This document shows positions 11,249 through 22,100 of a stretch of DNA of 64,000 bases, piece after piece. Each line of letters begins with the position of its first letter. Positions within the stretch are counted from its first letter, which is position 1. The stretch is from Galerina marginata (Eukaryota; Basidiomycota; Agaricomycetes; Agaricales; Galerinaceae). Position numbers and translations under genes: made by a program. Below the pieces are notes generated by a model, which saw nothing but the letters and a program-made list of their open reading frames with translations, made no database searches and had not been told where the DNA came from. The stretch covers positions 620,001-684,000 of the forward strand of contig JAECYW010000017.1 in NCBI GenBank assembly GCA_023014335.1. The letters run 5' to 3'.

Positions 11249-13395
11249 ATGCCTTCTTTCATTACTGGTCAAACTGTCGCCGAGCATGCTGATCGAGACA
11301 GCTGCTGGATTATTGTCCACAGTAAGTCCCGTATACTGACCACTGGTTATGGATAAGCTTACGATGGCGACTTCTCGCAGGCAAGGTTTACGATGTTACG
11401 GAGTTTCTAGACGGTAAGCCAAGGAAGTCTCTAATAAGGCGACGGACTTACATTCCACCCATAGAACATCCCGGAGGAAGTAAAATTATTCTGAAGTATG
11501 CCGGAAAGGACGCGAGGTAAGTGCTACCCTCCGGAGTGTTAACTCGTCCGTTCTCAATAATAATTTCTCTCAGTGAAGCATATGAACCTATTCATCCTCC
11601 GGATGCCATTGAAAATAACTTGCCTATAGAGAAGCAGTGTGTATACTTACGAATATCTCTATCGATTTCTGATGATTTTTACAGCATTGGTACTGTTGAT
11701 CCTAACACCGTCGTTAAAGTGGTCAAGGAAGTTACTGAGGAAGATAAAAGACGCCAAGCCTTAATGGATGCCAGACCGCCTCTCGATGAAATCCTCAATT
11801 TGCACGACTTTGAGGTAAGCCTCCTGATTCGGAAAACGATTTACTGCAGTTGTTTGAACAGCTTCAGTTTGATCAGGCCGTCGCCAAAGCTGTACTTCCT
11901 GCCAAGGCGTGGGCCTACTACTCTTCTGCATCCGATGATGAGATCACCATTCGCGAGAACCGTGCCGCTTTCCAGAGGTAAGAGAGCCTTTTTCTTGTGT
12001 ATTTCTCTTGGCTGAAGTCAGCTCAGAGTTTGGTTCCGGCCTCGAGTTCTCCGCGATGTAACATCCGTCGATTGGTCGACGACCATTCTCGGATGCAAAT
12101 CCTCTTTGCCAATCTACATTGTATGTCGAAAGGCCACTTGCATGTCGTCTTCACAAACAAACATTTATCTCCGCACTAGTCTGCGACTGCGCTCGGTAAA
12201 CTTGGCCATCCTGATGGCGAACTCAACCTCACAAGGGCTGCCGCGAAGCACGGTGTAATCCAAATGGTGAGCGGTTCGACTTTTTAAGGATGTCATTGAC
12301 CTAATATTGTACCAAGATACCAACTCTCGCGTCGTGCTCTTTCGACGAAATTGTTGACGCCGCACAACCTGGCCAACCATTGTTCCTTCAATTGTAGCCC
12401 ACCAGTCGATATTTGATCGTGTTGAGTTGCTAACATTTTGTGCAGGTATGTCAATCGTGATAGGGAAATCACCAAGAAATACGTTCAGCATGCCGAGAAG
12501 CGAGGAGTAAAAGCCCTCTTCATCACGGTTGATGCACCACAGCTCGGTCGTCGCGAGAAGGATATGCGAATGAAATTTGTCGATGATGGTGCTGGTGCCA
12601 AGGTGCAAGAAGGTCAAAAAGATGTCAAAAAAGATCAAGGTGTTGCCAGAGCTATCAGCGTGGGTTTCTTCCCTTTTCCCACTCAAAAACACCAATTGAT
12701 CATGTCAATTCAGTCGTTCATCGACCCTAGTCTATCGTGGAAGGATATTCCATGGTTCAGAAGTATTACTAACATGCACATCATTCTCAAAGGCGTCGCT
12801 ACTCCAGAAGATGCCATTTTAGCCTACGAAGCTGGCTGCCAAGGAATTGTTTTGAGTAATCACGGTGGCCGCCAACTCGATACAAGTCGCTCTGGTATAG
12901 AAAATTTAGTCGACATCGTTGCTGCGCTCAAAACGAGAGGTCCATGGCCCAACCCCAACTTCTCTGTGTTCGTTGACGGCGGAGTCCGCCGCGCTAGTGA
13001 TGTGCTCAAGGCCATTGCTCTGGGAGCTTCTGCGGTCGGCGTTGGTCGTGGTTTCTTGTATGCTTTCTGCAGCTACGGGCAAGAGGGTGTCGAGAGAGCT
13101 ATTGAAGTTCTTCGTGTAAGTGTTCCTGTTCTACGGATAACTTGATTATAGTAACCTTCGCGAACAGGATGAATTTGAGATGAACATGCGCTTGCTTGGT
13201 GCTCGCACTATCAGTGAAGTCGTACCAGAGATGGTCGATGCTAGCGCCTTGCGCTCACATGTTGGTCTTACTCCTGCTGATAACTTGTACAACACGACCT
13301 GTACGTCTCTCTCAAAGCTTAAATGTATAAGGTTTGCTGACACTTCGAACTTAGATCAACCTCTGAGCTTGGCAGCTTTCAAACCGAAGCTATGA
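11249..13395 (+). CDS. Flavocytochrome b2-type FMN 2-hydroxyacid dehydrogenase B
   Basis: Intact gene of 12 exons: 11249-11321, 11381-11413, 11465-11516, 11574-11636, 11685-11814, 11877-11977, 12027-12120, 12180-12266, 12317-12393, 12446-13115, 13168-13300, 13355-13395. It encodes 517 residues, close to mature yeast flavocytochrome b2. Residues about 1-75 form a cytochrome b5 domain ([14 protein letters not shown] and EPIHPPDAI supply the heme histidines). The rest is the FMN barrel with [34 protein letters not shown] (catalytic His, substrate-binding Arg) and [13 protein letters not shown]. The protein ends FKPKL; PKL resembles a type 1 peroxisomal signal, and there is no long mitochondrial presequence. 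Related enzymes oxidise L-lactate to pyruvate, or in brown-rot fungi glyoxylate to oxalate. The OAH-like neighbours favour the second, by inference only. Gene A has five more introns at otherwise shared positions. Confidence 0.88.
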
Positions 13396-15305
13396 TTTCT
13401 TTCGCGTACTACATATATTTGTTGTCTATTCGTCGTTGTCACTTTCTCTTAATTCTAGAACAGCAAGTTTTTATCTTTGTATATACCGGTCTATAGAATA
13501 AATACACCGATCATCTCAGTTCTTTTCAACGGGTAGAAGTGCCTCTGATTGGCTGATCAGTCATTACATAATCTCTGTCAATGTAAGCGCCCTCGAAAGT
13601 TGGTAACTTCAGCTTCTGTTACTTCTCCCTCCAGACAGCACCATGTTCACATCAGCAACAGCTCTCCAGGCGTCGTAAGCCCTACATCGGCTATTCTAAC
13701 AAAACCATTGCATCCCCAAACTTCATGAATGATCATGTACTTATATAAACAAGCCGAATGAGATAATGGCAAGATAATGTCGTGAAGTTGGAAGACGATC
13801 CCGCTGGTTTGACGTAAGTGCTAGTCTTCTGGCACATGAATCGTGTTTTATGAGTACGCCATAGGTCATGACCAGGACTTTTGTCTCACGTCGTTGACGA
13901 GAGACCCATGTATCTGTGGAATAGTTGGTCTATCGTGACACGTACTACAGTACACCAAACGTACAAGATATCATATCAACGAATCCTCATGGACTCTTGG
14001 GACGAAGCTTTCGGCTCTATAATTTTAATAGACTATAAACCAGTTTGAGGCTACGTGGCCATGTGAGTTATCTATTTGTCCTGTCTCTGAACAAGATGGA
14101 AAACTTTGTATCGCTGGATATCCAGAATCTGTCGGACTGGGGGCATGTCTTCACGGACACTGCGCTCTAGCATGACCGGTCGATCTTCTCTCTGATTTTC
14201 ACACATATTGCTCCTCCTTTCGTCTGCTAATTCCAGTTATGATAGGTTCAGTCCCGAGAAGTCCTTGAGTTTACAGAAGCTTTTATGGTCGTTCTTTGTG
14301 TACCTCCATATGACAGCGCATCCATCATGCACGGAGAACCGCGTTGTTATCCCGTCAAGTACCTAGAACGTTTCCCATGAAGTCAAGAAGATATTCTCCG
14401 CGGACAAATTTTTCCATATCTTACAATCATTCAACGAGGAATCTGTGAATTAGGTAGGCATAATGCCAATTTTGTTGGTCTTCAATACTACACTAATGTG
14501 GGCAATTCAACTGACCTGCTCTACAAACTTTGCATAACTACTGTGCTTGGCACATAGTAGGCTTTAGTCACTCAGTTGAATTCGCCAAGTGAAATGCGGG
14601 CAAGCCAGAAGCCAATGAAGGTATTCAAGAACCTAAAACAGGATTGCCCGAGAGATGTTCCCTCGGATCGCAATCAGGATACTTCTCCCCAGACATCATT
14701 CGGACATAACTGATCGATGCCCAACTTGTGCTGCATTTCGGCATAAGTGTCCACGTCTCTTCCGTTCCCGCCTCTCCTGAGTAGCAAAGTTTCCCGTCTC
14801 ACACCACTACAGTCAGCTCGGTTCCACCTCTCTACCTCCGCGTCTCCGTCGGGCACCTGGTCGGCCTTGCGATAGCGCTATCATACAACACCGACGCGGT
14901 AACATGTCCCCAGTCGCCTGATCCCTACGGACCGTTGTTACCTTGAACGGCAACTCGATGTTGTGATCTTAAGGTTGTTATCATACCCCCAAGAATAAAT
15001 TAACATCTTTTCGGTTTAACGCTGCTTAATTGACCGACTTTGGAGCCTTCTATATCCATGGCGCGCACCCTTGCTGGGCTTACATCTCCAAGTGGTATTC
15101 TCAGGATAGCCAAGAAATTATAGTCTTCGCAGAGTATCTTCCGATCCCGCTAAACTCTTTCCGTGGAGTGTTGTCAAAGTGTCATGATTGCAGCCCCCGA
15201 AATGAATTCTATAAAAGCGAGTACACTTCTGTACCGTGTACATTCCATTCTTACCCAACAACTTCGTAGCCAATTCGCTTTTCTTGCATTCTTCAATTTT
15301 CAATT
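13396..15305. other. Long intergenic region between b2 gene B and OAH-4
   Basis: About 1.9 kb without a supportable gene, on either strand. The first 150 bases are T-rich and probably hold the b2-B polyadenylation region. The last 100 bases carry the OAH-4 TATA box. A 60-codon minus-strand frame at 14674-14856 shows no family resemblance. Confidence 0.4.
15210..15216 (+). promoter_or_regulatory. TATA box of OAH-4
   Basis: TATAAAA 96 bases upstream of the OAH-4 ATG, the same spacing as the OAH-3 TATA box to its chosen start. Confidence 0.55.
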
Positions 15306-16769
15306 ATGCCTGGCCTAGACTATTTCTCCAATACAAATGCTGCCTCTTCACAAGGAACCAGTACCTCTCCAGATACCCTGGTTGAACAAGTCGTCCCCAG
15401 CGTCTACTACAATCCGCGATTAGACCCAAAGAATTACCTTGATGGCCCTCTCTCTGCGAATCCTGCCACTCGCCTCCGACAAATGCTCGCGAGGCCTGGC
15501 ATTGTGGTTAGAATGATCATTATTTCGCCAAATTATTAGACCTTTACTGTAATTCTTTCAGGTTGCTCCAGGTATCTGTGACGGTATCAGTGCCCGTTGT
15601 GCTCTAGAGGCTGGCTTCGATTGCATGTATCAAAGGTGAATCCTCGGTTGGATGATATCGTGATTCCTTTCCGTAATTCTCAATCCATTCTTTAGTGGTG
15701 CTGCCACCACTGCCTCTCGACTTGGACAGCCCGACCTCGCTATTGCCACTATGAACGACTTTGTTCAAGTAAGTGATGATGCTCTCTATATCCATGCTTC
15801 GTCTTTGACTCTTCGGTTATTAACAGGCGGCACAAATGGTGTGCAGCTTGGATCCAACCGTACCAGTCATCGCAGACGCCGACACAGGGTAAATTATAAT
15901 GTTGCATCTGAACACCAATTAAGAAAGAAGGCTCATCCTCAGGTTCTCAGGTTCGGCGGTCCCGCAAACGTTGCCCGCACCGTGACACAATATGTCAGAG
16001 CCGGCGTTGCAGGGCTCCACATCGAAGACCAGGTGCAGACCAAGCGCTGCGGCCATCTCATGGGAAAGCAGGTCGTTTCCCGTGAAGAGTTTTTGACCAG
16101 GATCAGGGCTGCGGTTATTGCGCGCGATTCGATACCTGGAGGTTCAGATTTTGTAGGTTATGGTGTTTTTATCAACTTTTGTTCCGTTGCTCAACGACAC
16201 TGTCCTTCATCGCAGGTTATCATCGGTCGAACTGACTCCGCTCAAGTCCTGGGAATGGAAGAAGCTGTCACCCGACTGAAACTTGCAGCCGACGCTGGTG
16301 CCGACGTTTGCTTCATTGAAGGCGTGAAGACCGAGGAGCTCCTCAGATCTACCGTAGCTGCTCTCGCCCCAAAGCCTGTTCTAGTCAATGTCATTTCTGG
16401 CGGTTTGACAGCCTTCGTTTACCGACTAAGGAGGCCGAGATAATGGGTGCTAAAATTATAAGTATGTTCTTGCGCTTTTGCGGACATTCCGAGGTGGGGT
16501 TGTATTGATGATTTCTGATCTAGTTTTCTCCTTAGTTTCTTCCGTCGCCATGGTGCATGCTGTCCGAGCAGCCATGCAGTCGTTGAAGAAAACTGGCACC
16601 GACTTTTCGTCCGCTCAAGGCATGGATCCTAAATCGTTCTTCGAGGTTATGGGTTCGTTGACTTCGCCGTCGTCTTTGAGTTTCTATGCTAATCAAATGA
16701 CAATCAGGTCTCAACGAGGTTATTGAACTGGACGCGAAAGCAGGGGGTTCTGCTTTCCAGGTCGTTTAA
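15306..16769 (+). CDS. Oxaloacetate acetylhydrolase-like protein, copy 4 (OAH-4)
   Basis: Starts MPGLDYFSNTN like copy 1. Exons: 15306-15506, 15562-15635, 15696-15768, 15827-15888, 15951-16152, 16216-16461, 16524-16652, 16708-16769. It lacks the KP|VLVN intron, as copy 2 does. The fused sixth exon is 246 bases against 244 in copy 2. The two extra bases are at 16411 and 16427, flanking the codons for PSFTD, and together they create a premature stop. Without them the protein would be 348 residues with KRCGH and VFSLVSS intact. Same strand as and downstream of b2 gene B. Function as for OAH-1: probable hydrolysis of oxaloacetate to oxalate and acetate, inferred from family and the serine marker. 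Probably cytosolic. Confidence 0.82.
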
Positions 16770-16931
16770 CCCACATATTTTGTTCTTCCTGGAACGAGTC
16801 TCAAGTGATACCTTTCGTATTATCACTGTCGGAACAGGAAATTCTCGACATAGATGGCGACAAGCAATATATATATAAACTATAGAGCATGAAATGTTAC
16901 AGTTTTTTTGGGTCCCCCCTTATCCGTTTCG

Positions 16932-18207
16932 TTAATCCCGTTTCTTTGTCAATCCCCAGTGACCCCAAATCGTGCTCAATTCTGTGGAACTGAGACGCAA
17001 ACCCCATGAAATAGCATAATGCGCAAGGACAAGGTCAAGTTCTTCTGTTTCGTCCAAAAATTCTAGTTTGGATATCCTACCGACCAGGTCAGTCAGCCCT
17101 GCACGAGGACCAGGATACCATAGGGTTACCTCTCAAGTTCGTCCGTCTCTGTATAAGCTCTTCGAATTTCTTTGAGGGTAAGTGCAACTGCGGCTGAGAA
17201 ATTGGTTTCCAGAAATCGACTGGATAGGCTCTCTATAGTCTGATAAGGCTCGACACCTGGCAAGGAAATGTGACGGTCCTGGATTCAAAAGTAAGCTTGG
17301 AGAAGCATGTTCTATGCCTAGACAGGCTTTTACCCTCAAATTATTGATCATAACACGTCCAAACGCGTCATCGAGGCCGAACATTTCGTATACTACGCAT
17401 CCTAGCACCCCATTTCGACCTTTTTGAGACATTGCGACGAACCACTCCAGTAATGGCTGAGAGGAAAGTGGGGAGATATAGGCCAAGACGCATTCAAAGA
17501 GTAGGAGAGTTGGCAGGGAGGGGTCAAGAATTGCTGGGTGGTCAGCATCGATCGGAGAAAATAACGCCGGTTCTAGATTCTCAGAAGGTGGAAGTCGAAG
17601 GTCTCCTGGTAGAAGATGATACCTGGCTGAATGGAGGGCTGTGCCACCTTGAGCTACGCATAGATGAGCGACAAGTTGATCGCGAAGGGGATGCCTCACC
17701 AAGCGAGACAGCAGCAGGATCTCCAAGACCAGCCATGAGGTCCTTGCTCTTCCGAATTGCCATGGCTTTCTTGGTCGTAATCTCAGGGAAATCAACCTCC
17801 ACATACGTCTGGAGGTTATCTTTCAGCGATCCCGCCTATCGATGGACGACCGTGAATGGAGAGTTCATCACGAAGTACAGAGAGCATGAGGATCAACGTG
17901 CCGCAATTCGCCAGAATCTGGTGTCACTTCCCGACCCGAGGCTCACGATTTGACATCGCAGACCGGCCGTGCCTGAGATTTGGAGCCATTGATCGACGAG
18001 CGTGTCTATGGCTGCGCTCCGGACGTAGGTTCCAATGTTTATCAAGGGGGGTCGAGGGGGAAGCAGGTGAGCCCGCGGAACTAGATATTTGATGTAGAGG
18101 TCGTGCAGGTACCCTTTTTGAACTGCAGATAGCCTGGCAACGGCAGCGTCGTTGTCTGTAGAACGGACTGGAGCGTCTCCAGCCTGAGCTCGCGATGGAG
18201 GCAGCAT
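16932..18207 (-). CDS. PPM1: Leucine carboxyl methyltransferase 1 (PP2A methyltransferase)
   Basis: SAM-dependent methyltransferase of the LCMT1/Ppm1 family, which methylates the C-terminal leucine carboxylate of the PP2A catalytic subunit and so controls holoenzyme assembly. Seen: STDNDAAVARLSAVQKGYL, GTYVRSAAIDTLVDQ, QIVSLGSGSDTRFWRI (SAM loop), DPSLPTLLLFECVLAYI, DDAFGRVMINNLR and C-terminal FLDETEELDLVLAHYA. Exons: 17898-18207, 17334-17835, 17130-17278, 16932-17076. The four exons sum to two bases more than a codon multiple. One insertion lies near 17686-17690 (between ASPS and DQLVAH) and one near the first splice junction. Corrected length is about 367 residues, near the family norm. 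The start at 18207 precedes the conserved TDNDA block by some 15 residues. Confidence 0.85.
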
Positions 18208-19139
18208 GGTACTACGTAGAAATACGAGACCAAGGCGTAAATCACGATCTAAATCTAAATACATGTACAGCAGGAGCTATAATTAGACACTAATACTGCA
18301 GTGAACCGTGCTTCACATGGACAAGCCTTGGGCCTATCAAAACCTATTTGAATCGAGATATCAGAGTTGTCAGTTAATAATTCAGGATATTCAGAAGTTC
18401 ACTTGAAACCGCTCGACGCACGACACGAAGAGGCATATCGCGTCTCGTATTCCTCCGGCGCCACAAATTGTACGGGAGTTCCATTAAAGGCAAAAGAGAG
18501 GGGGCGGGGGCGGACACGGGTACCGTTCCCGTAAGACATGAAAACGAATGTCAGAAAGTGCTTGGGGAGGGAGAAGCGGCATGGTTGCTCTATCTGGTCC
18601 TGGAGTTCAAGTTGGAGCTCTTATTGCACACATGGGTTGCGGAAGAAGCAATGGTCGGTGAAAGTGATGTAGTGGAGGGCGTAATAGACCTGTTCCACAG
18701 TCGATAGAGTTCAGCTGAGATTTGGGGTTCACAGGAGAAAGGCTCACCTTGGTCAGTTGATATTAATTGCCAGTGGGCAAGCCAGTGGGAGCCAAACACA
18801 TTTTGTGGACACTATGCAAGAAAAAGTTGTCCAAAAAATATCACTTGTCTCGGTTGTATATTTGAATAACAAGTCCCGGATGCGTTTGGTGAAGTCAAAC
18901 CGCGTCAGATTGACGAGTTAGAAGGACTGAGGACAATTCCTTGGCGGCACCGACGCGTCTCATCACGTGGACGTGGTGGATCGCCTTTACGTAAGTAACT
19001 GGAGTGAACCACGACGCGTTTGAATTGAGTCAGTGGCACCCGACATTGATGATGGCTCCGCTCCGCACCGACACGTTTTCATTGTTGTCTTCCGGCCGTA
19101 TAAAAGGCCTGCCATGCAACCCACTTCTCGCCTCAAGTT
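18208..19139. other. Divergent intergenic region, PPM1 and nuclease-helicase
   Basis: About 0.9 kb between divergent genes. A TATA box at 19099-19105 belongs to the right-hand gene. A 69-codon minus-strand frame (18590-18799) is too short and unrecognised to call. Confidence 0.4.
19099..19105 (+). promoter_or_regulatory. TATA box of the nuclease-helicase gene
   Basis: TATAAAA 41 bases upstream of the ATG at 19140, implying a very short 5' leader. Confidence 0.4.
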
Positions 19140-22100
19140 ATGAGCGCAAAGAAATCACTCACGGCCACCAATCTCGCTGTGCATCAGCATCTCAGCTGCG
19201 ACCTCTACATCCACCACATTTACAACGGCATAGAGGACAGGGGTCTGTACACAGGCACTGCAAGCCCTTCGGAGCTAGCCAAAGCTCAGTTCAAACGTGG
19301 TGTTGACTGGGAATCGTCTCTGTACTCATGGTTGGATCGCTCCCACCTTCTCCTCCAGGTTCCTTCAATGCCTCTGGGGGCCGACAGCTTGTTGGAAAAT
19401 ATCTTGGCTGACGACCGGAGCCACTTTTTCGTCACTGGGCTGACATTTTGGCCACCTCAAGCCCAGCTGAAGGAAAGATTTATTCAAGCAGAGACTGAGC
19501 CACTCACTTTTGGCCTTGCTAAACCGGACCTACTTGAAATCAGGCGAACCAACAACCAGATTCAGTGGAGAGTTATTGACGCGAAAGCCTCTAAACACGT
19601 GAAGGTAAGCATGCCTCGACTTTTCCAGCTGCCAAGCTCATTGCATATTTTCACCTAGACATCACATCATGTTCAAATTTATTTCTACACTTTGTGCCTA
19701 AATTATATCCTTCATCAACCACCGTATCATGGCACAGAATCGGCTGGCGTTTGGTTACCTCCGAAAGAAGGGTTTGACGTTGCCTCGCCTTCCACTGACG
19801 ATATCAAAAATATATCTATGCCTCTTCTGTCAACCGCTCTGGACGCCCTTCTGTTCCGCGACCTGCCCAAAGTCATATCACTGCCTCTCGACCGGGTGAA
19901 ATGGCACTACAACCCTCTATGCCAAGGATGTCGATACGAGTCTGACTGCAAGCAGCGGACGCAAGATCAAGGGGAGTTTGGAAGCATGCCAAATATCTCT
20001 GTAGATGATGCAAGAGTCCTGAGAGACCTCTTGCGTGTTTCTCGTATAACTGGTTCGCCAAAATCAGAAAAGCATTTACCGGACATAGAAGAACTTCATG
20101 AGCTCGTCGGAAATCGTACTAAGCTTGACCAACTTGCAAAATCGTCGCCGACTGTCGTCAAGAGAGCAAAACAGATCCTAGCTCTGCCCAAGAAAGTTCG
20201 CGTGCAGCAAGTCTCAACACCAAGCCCTGTTATTCAGGCCGCCAGAAGCAAGAACATTCAAGTGAGCTCAGCATTGCGACACCGACATTGAGCGAGAGAT
20301 TGCTAACGTTCTGAACTGCGAAAGGTCATTCCACGGCGTAATTATACATGTCCAAGTCGAGAGGACATTGCAGTCATCTTATCAATCGTGAATGACCCTT
20401 CTTCTCCATCGTACAGTGGAGACTACTTCTGCGCGACGTCATATTCTTCAAATTCTAACATTACACCTCCCATTCCCATTCTGTGCTCATCGAACGACAT
20501 CATTACCAAGCTCGCAAATTTGATACGGTCCATAGAAACTATACAAAATGGGAGGTCGTCAGCATGCACCTCCCAGTTTTACGTGTGGTCTTCTAACGAA
20601 CAGTTCTCCCTCCAGAGCACCATCATCAACGCTGCTCTCACCTCTTCCGTCAGCAGCAACGACATTCGACTGTGCATAGGCGCCCTTTCACAGGGAGCCT
20701 CCCTTCTCCAAACCGCGTTCCAACCGATCCTGCTTTCCGGGGCTCTTCTCAGCTTCCTAGGAAAGGGAAAGCGAACCAAGGCTGAATGTAAAGTATGCCT
20801 TGAGCGCATGGGACTGCCCAGCGATGGCACCCTGGAGGTGCTCCGGAAGCGCATCGAAGGCGAGATAAGGAGGCTTCAGGACGAGTCGTCGACGCCAGTT
20901 GGACACGAAGCGCGTCGCAAGGAGCTCGGTCAGCTTCCCCGCGTCGTAGTCCTGAAGAAGGAGATGGAGCGACAGCTCGCCCTGCCCATCCCGGGATACT
21001 GGGATCTCCCGGAATGTGTGTCAATGCTACTGCCCTCAGAAAACCCCTGCCCAACGGATGAGCAGATCTTCGCCGCATATAAGAAGCTGGAGGGTGCCAA
21101 ACCGTTGGAAGACCTTATTGTGCACCGAAATCGGTTGATTTATTCCGTGTTGAAGGATTTCAGAACCCGAGCTGTTTCAGCTGGTGGCTACTCGCTCCTT
21201 GTGAATGAAGCGAAAATACTCTCGACACAATTTATGGATATCTGCAAGCAGCCACATATTCGCAAGCTTTTTTTCATGCAACAGGTTTGTATGAAATTTG
21301 AGCCGTCGCTATAACATGATCTAATAAACCTGCTCAATCAGTTTGAAGTCCTTGCTAAACTCACCGAACTTTGGCAGTCACGCATCGACAGCTGCCCTGA
21401 AGCGCCGACACTCGAATTCTGCAACGTGGTTCAAGGAGCGAACGGACTTGAGTACATCTTCCGACTTGTCTCCGGCACGGTCGATGTGCCAGCTAGCGAC
21501 AGAGATGTTTCGTTTTACGACAAACTCCTCGTCTTGGATACACCAGATCCTGCTAAGCGGCGAGGATGGCGGCGACAACCTTCCCGTTGAGGCGTTGTTC
21601 GATGACCTGGGAGTATCAGGTTTTGTCTTTCCCCTCAACAGATACACCAAGGCAAGCTGGGCACAACAAGATCCTAGAGTACAACGCGAGCTTTTTGTGG
21701 CCGATGTGCGTAACGTTTACCTGGATCAAGACAGACGCCACACCATGGTAGCCCTGCGCACCTGGGGAACTGGGCAGCTGATGTTCAAGCGCGGGTTGGT
21801 GTATCGTCTTTCGCCACGTTACGTCGACTTCAACACGACGAAGGTCCTGTCCGCCCTATTCGAAATCGACCTATGTTGGGGTGCTGAGAACGAGTTGTTT
21901 GGGCCAGATGATGATGAGGAAGGGGAACTTTATGCGCACCACTATGTTCCATTCCTGCAGCTTATCATCGAACCTCACTCGCTCGGGACGATACCGGCGG
22001 CCAAAATGTATATCAAGACAGAAAACACCATACAGAGCTTATTTCGTCACCTCAAGGACCTAGGCAATGTCACTGCAGGCTCACTCGTTCTTAAAGCCTC

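Noticed and set aside
15306..16769. OAH-4 as a pseudogene
   Set aside because: Its only defects are two single-base insertions 16 bases apart, of the same kind seen in essential PRP43; everything else including splice sites is intact.
17432..17953. 173-codon plus-strand open frame
   Set aside because: Antisense to PPM1 exons that match the LCMT family well.
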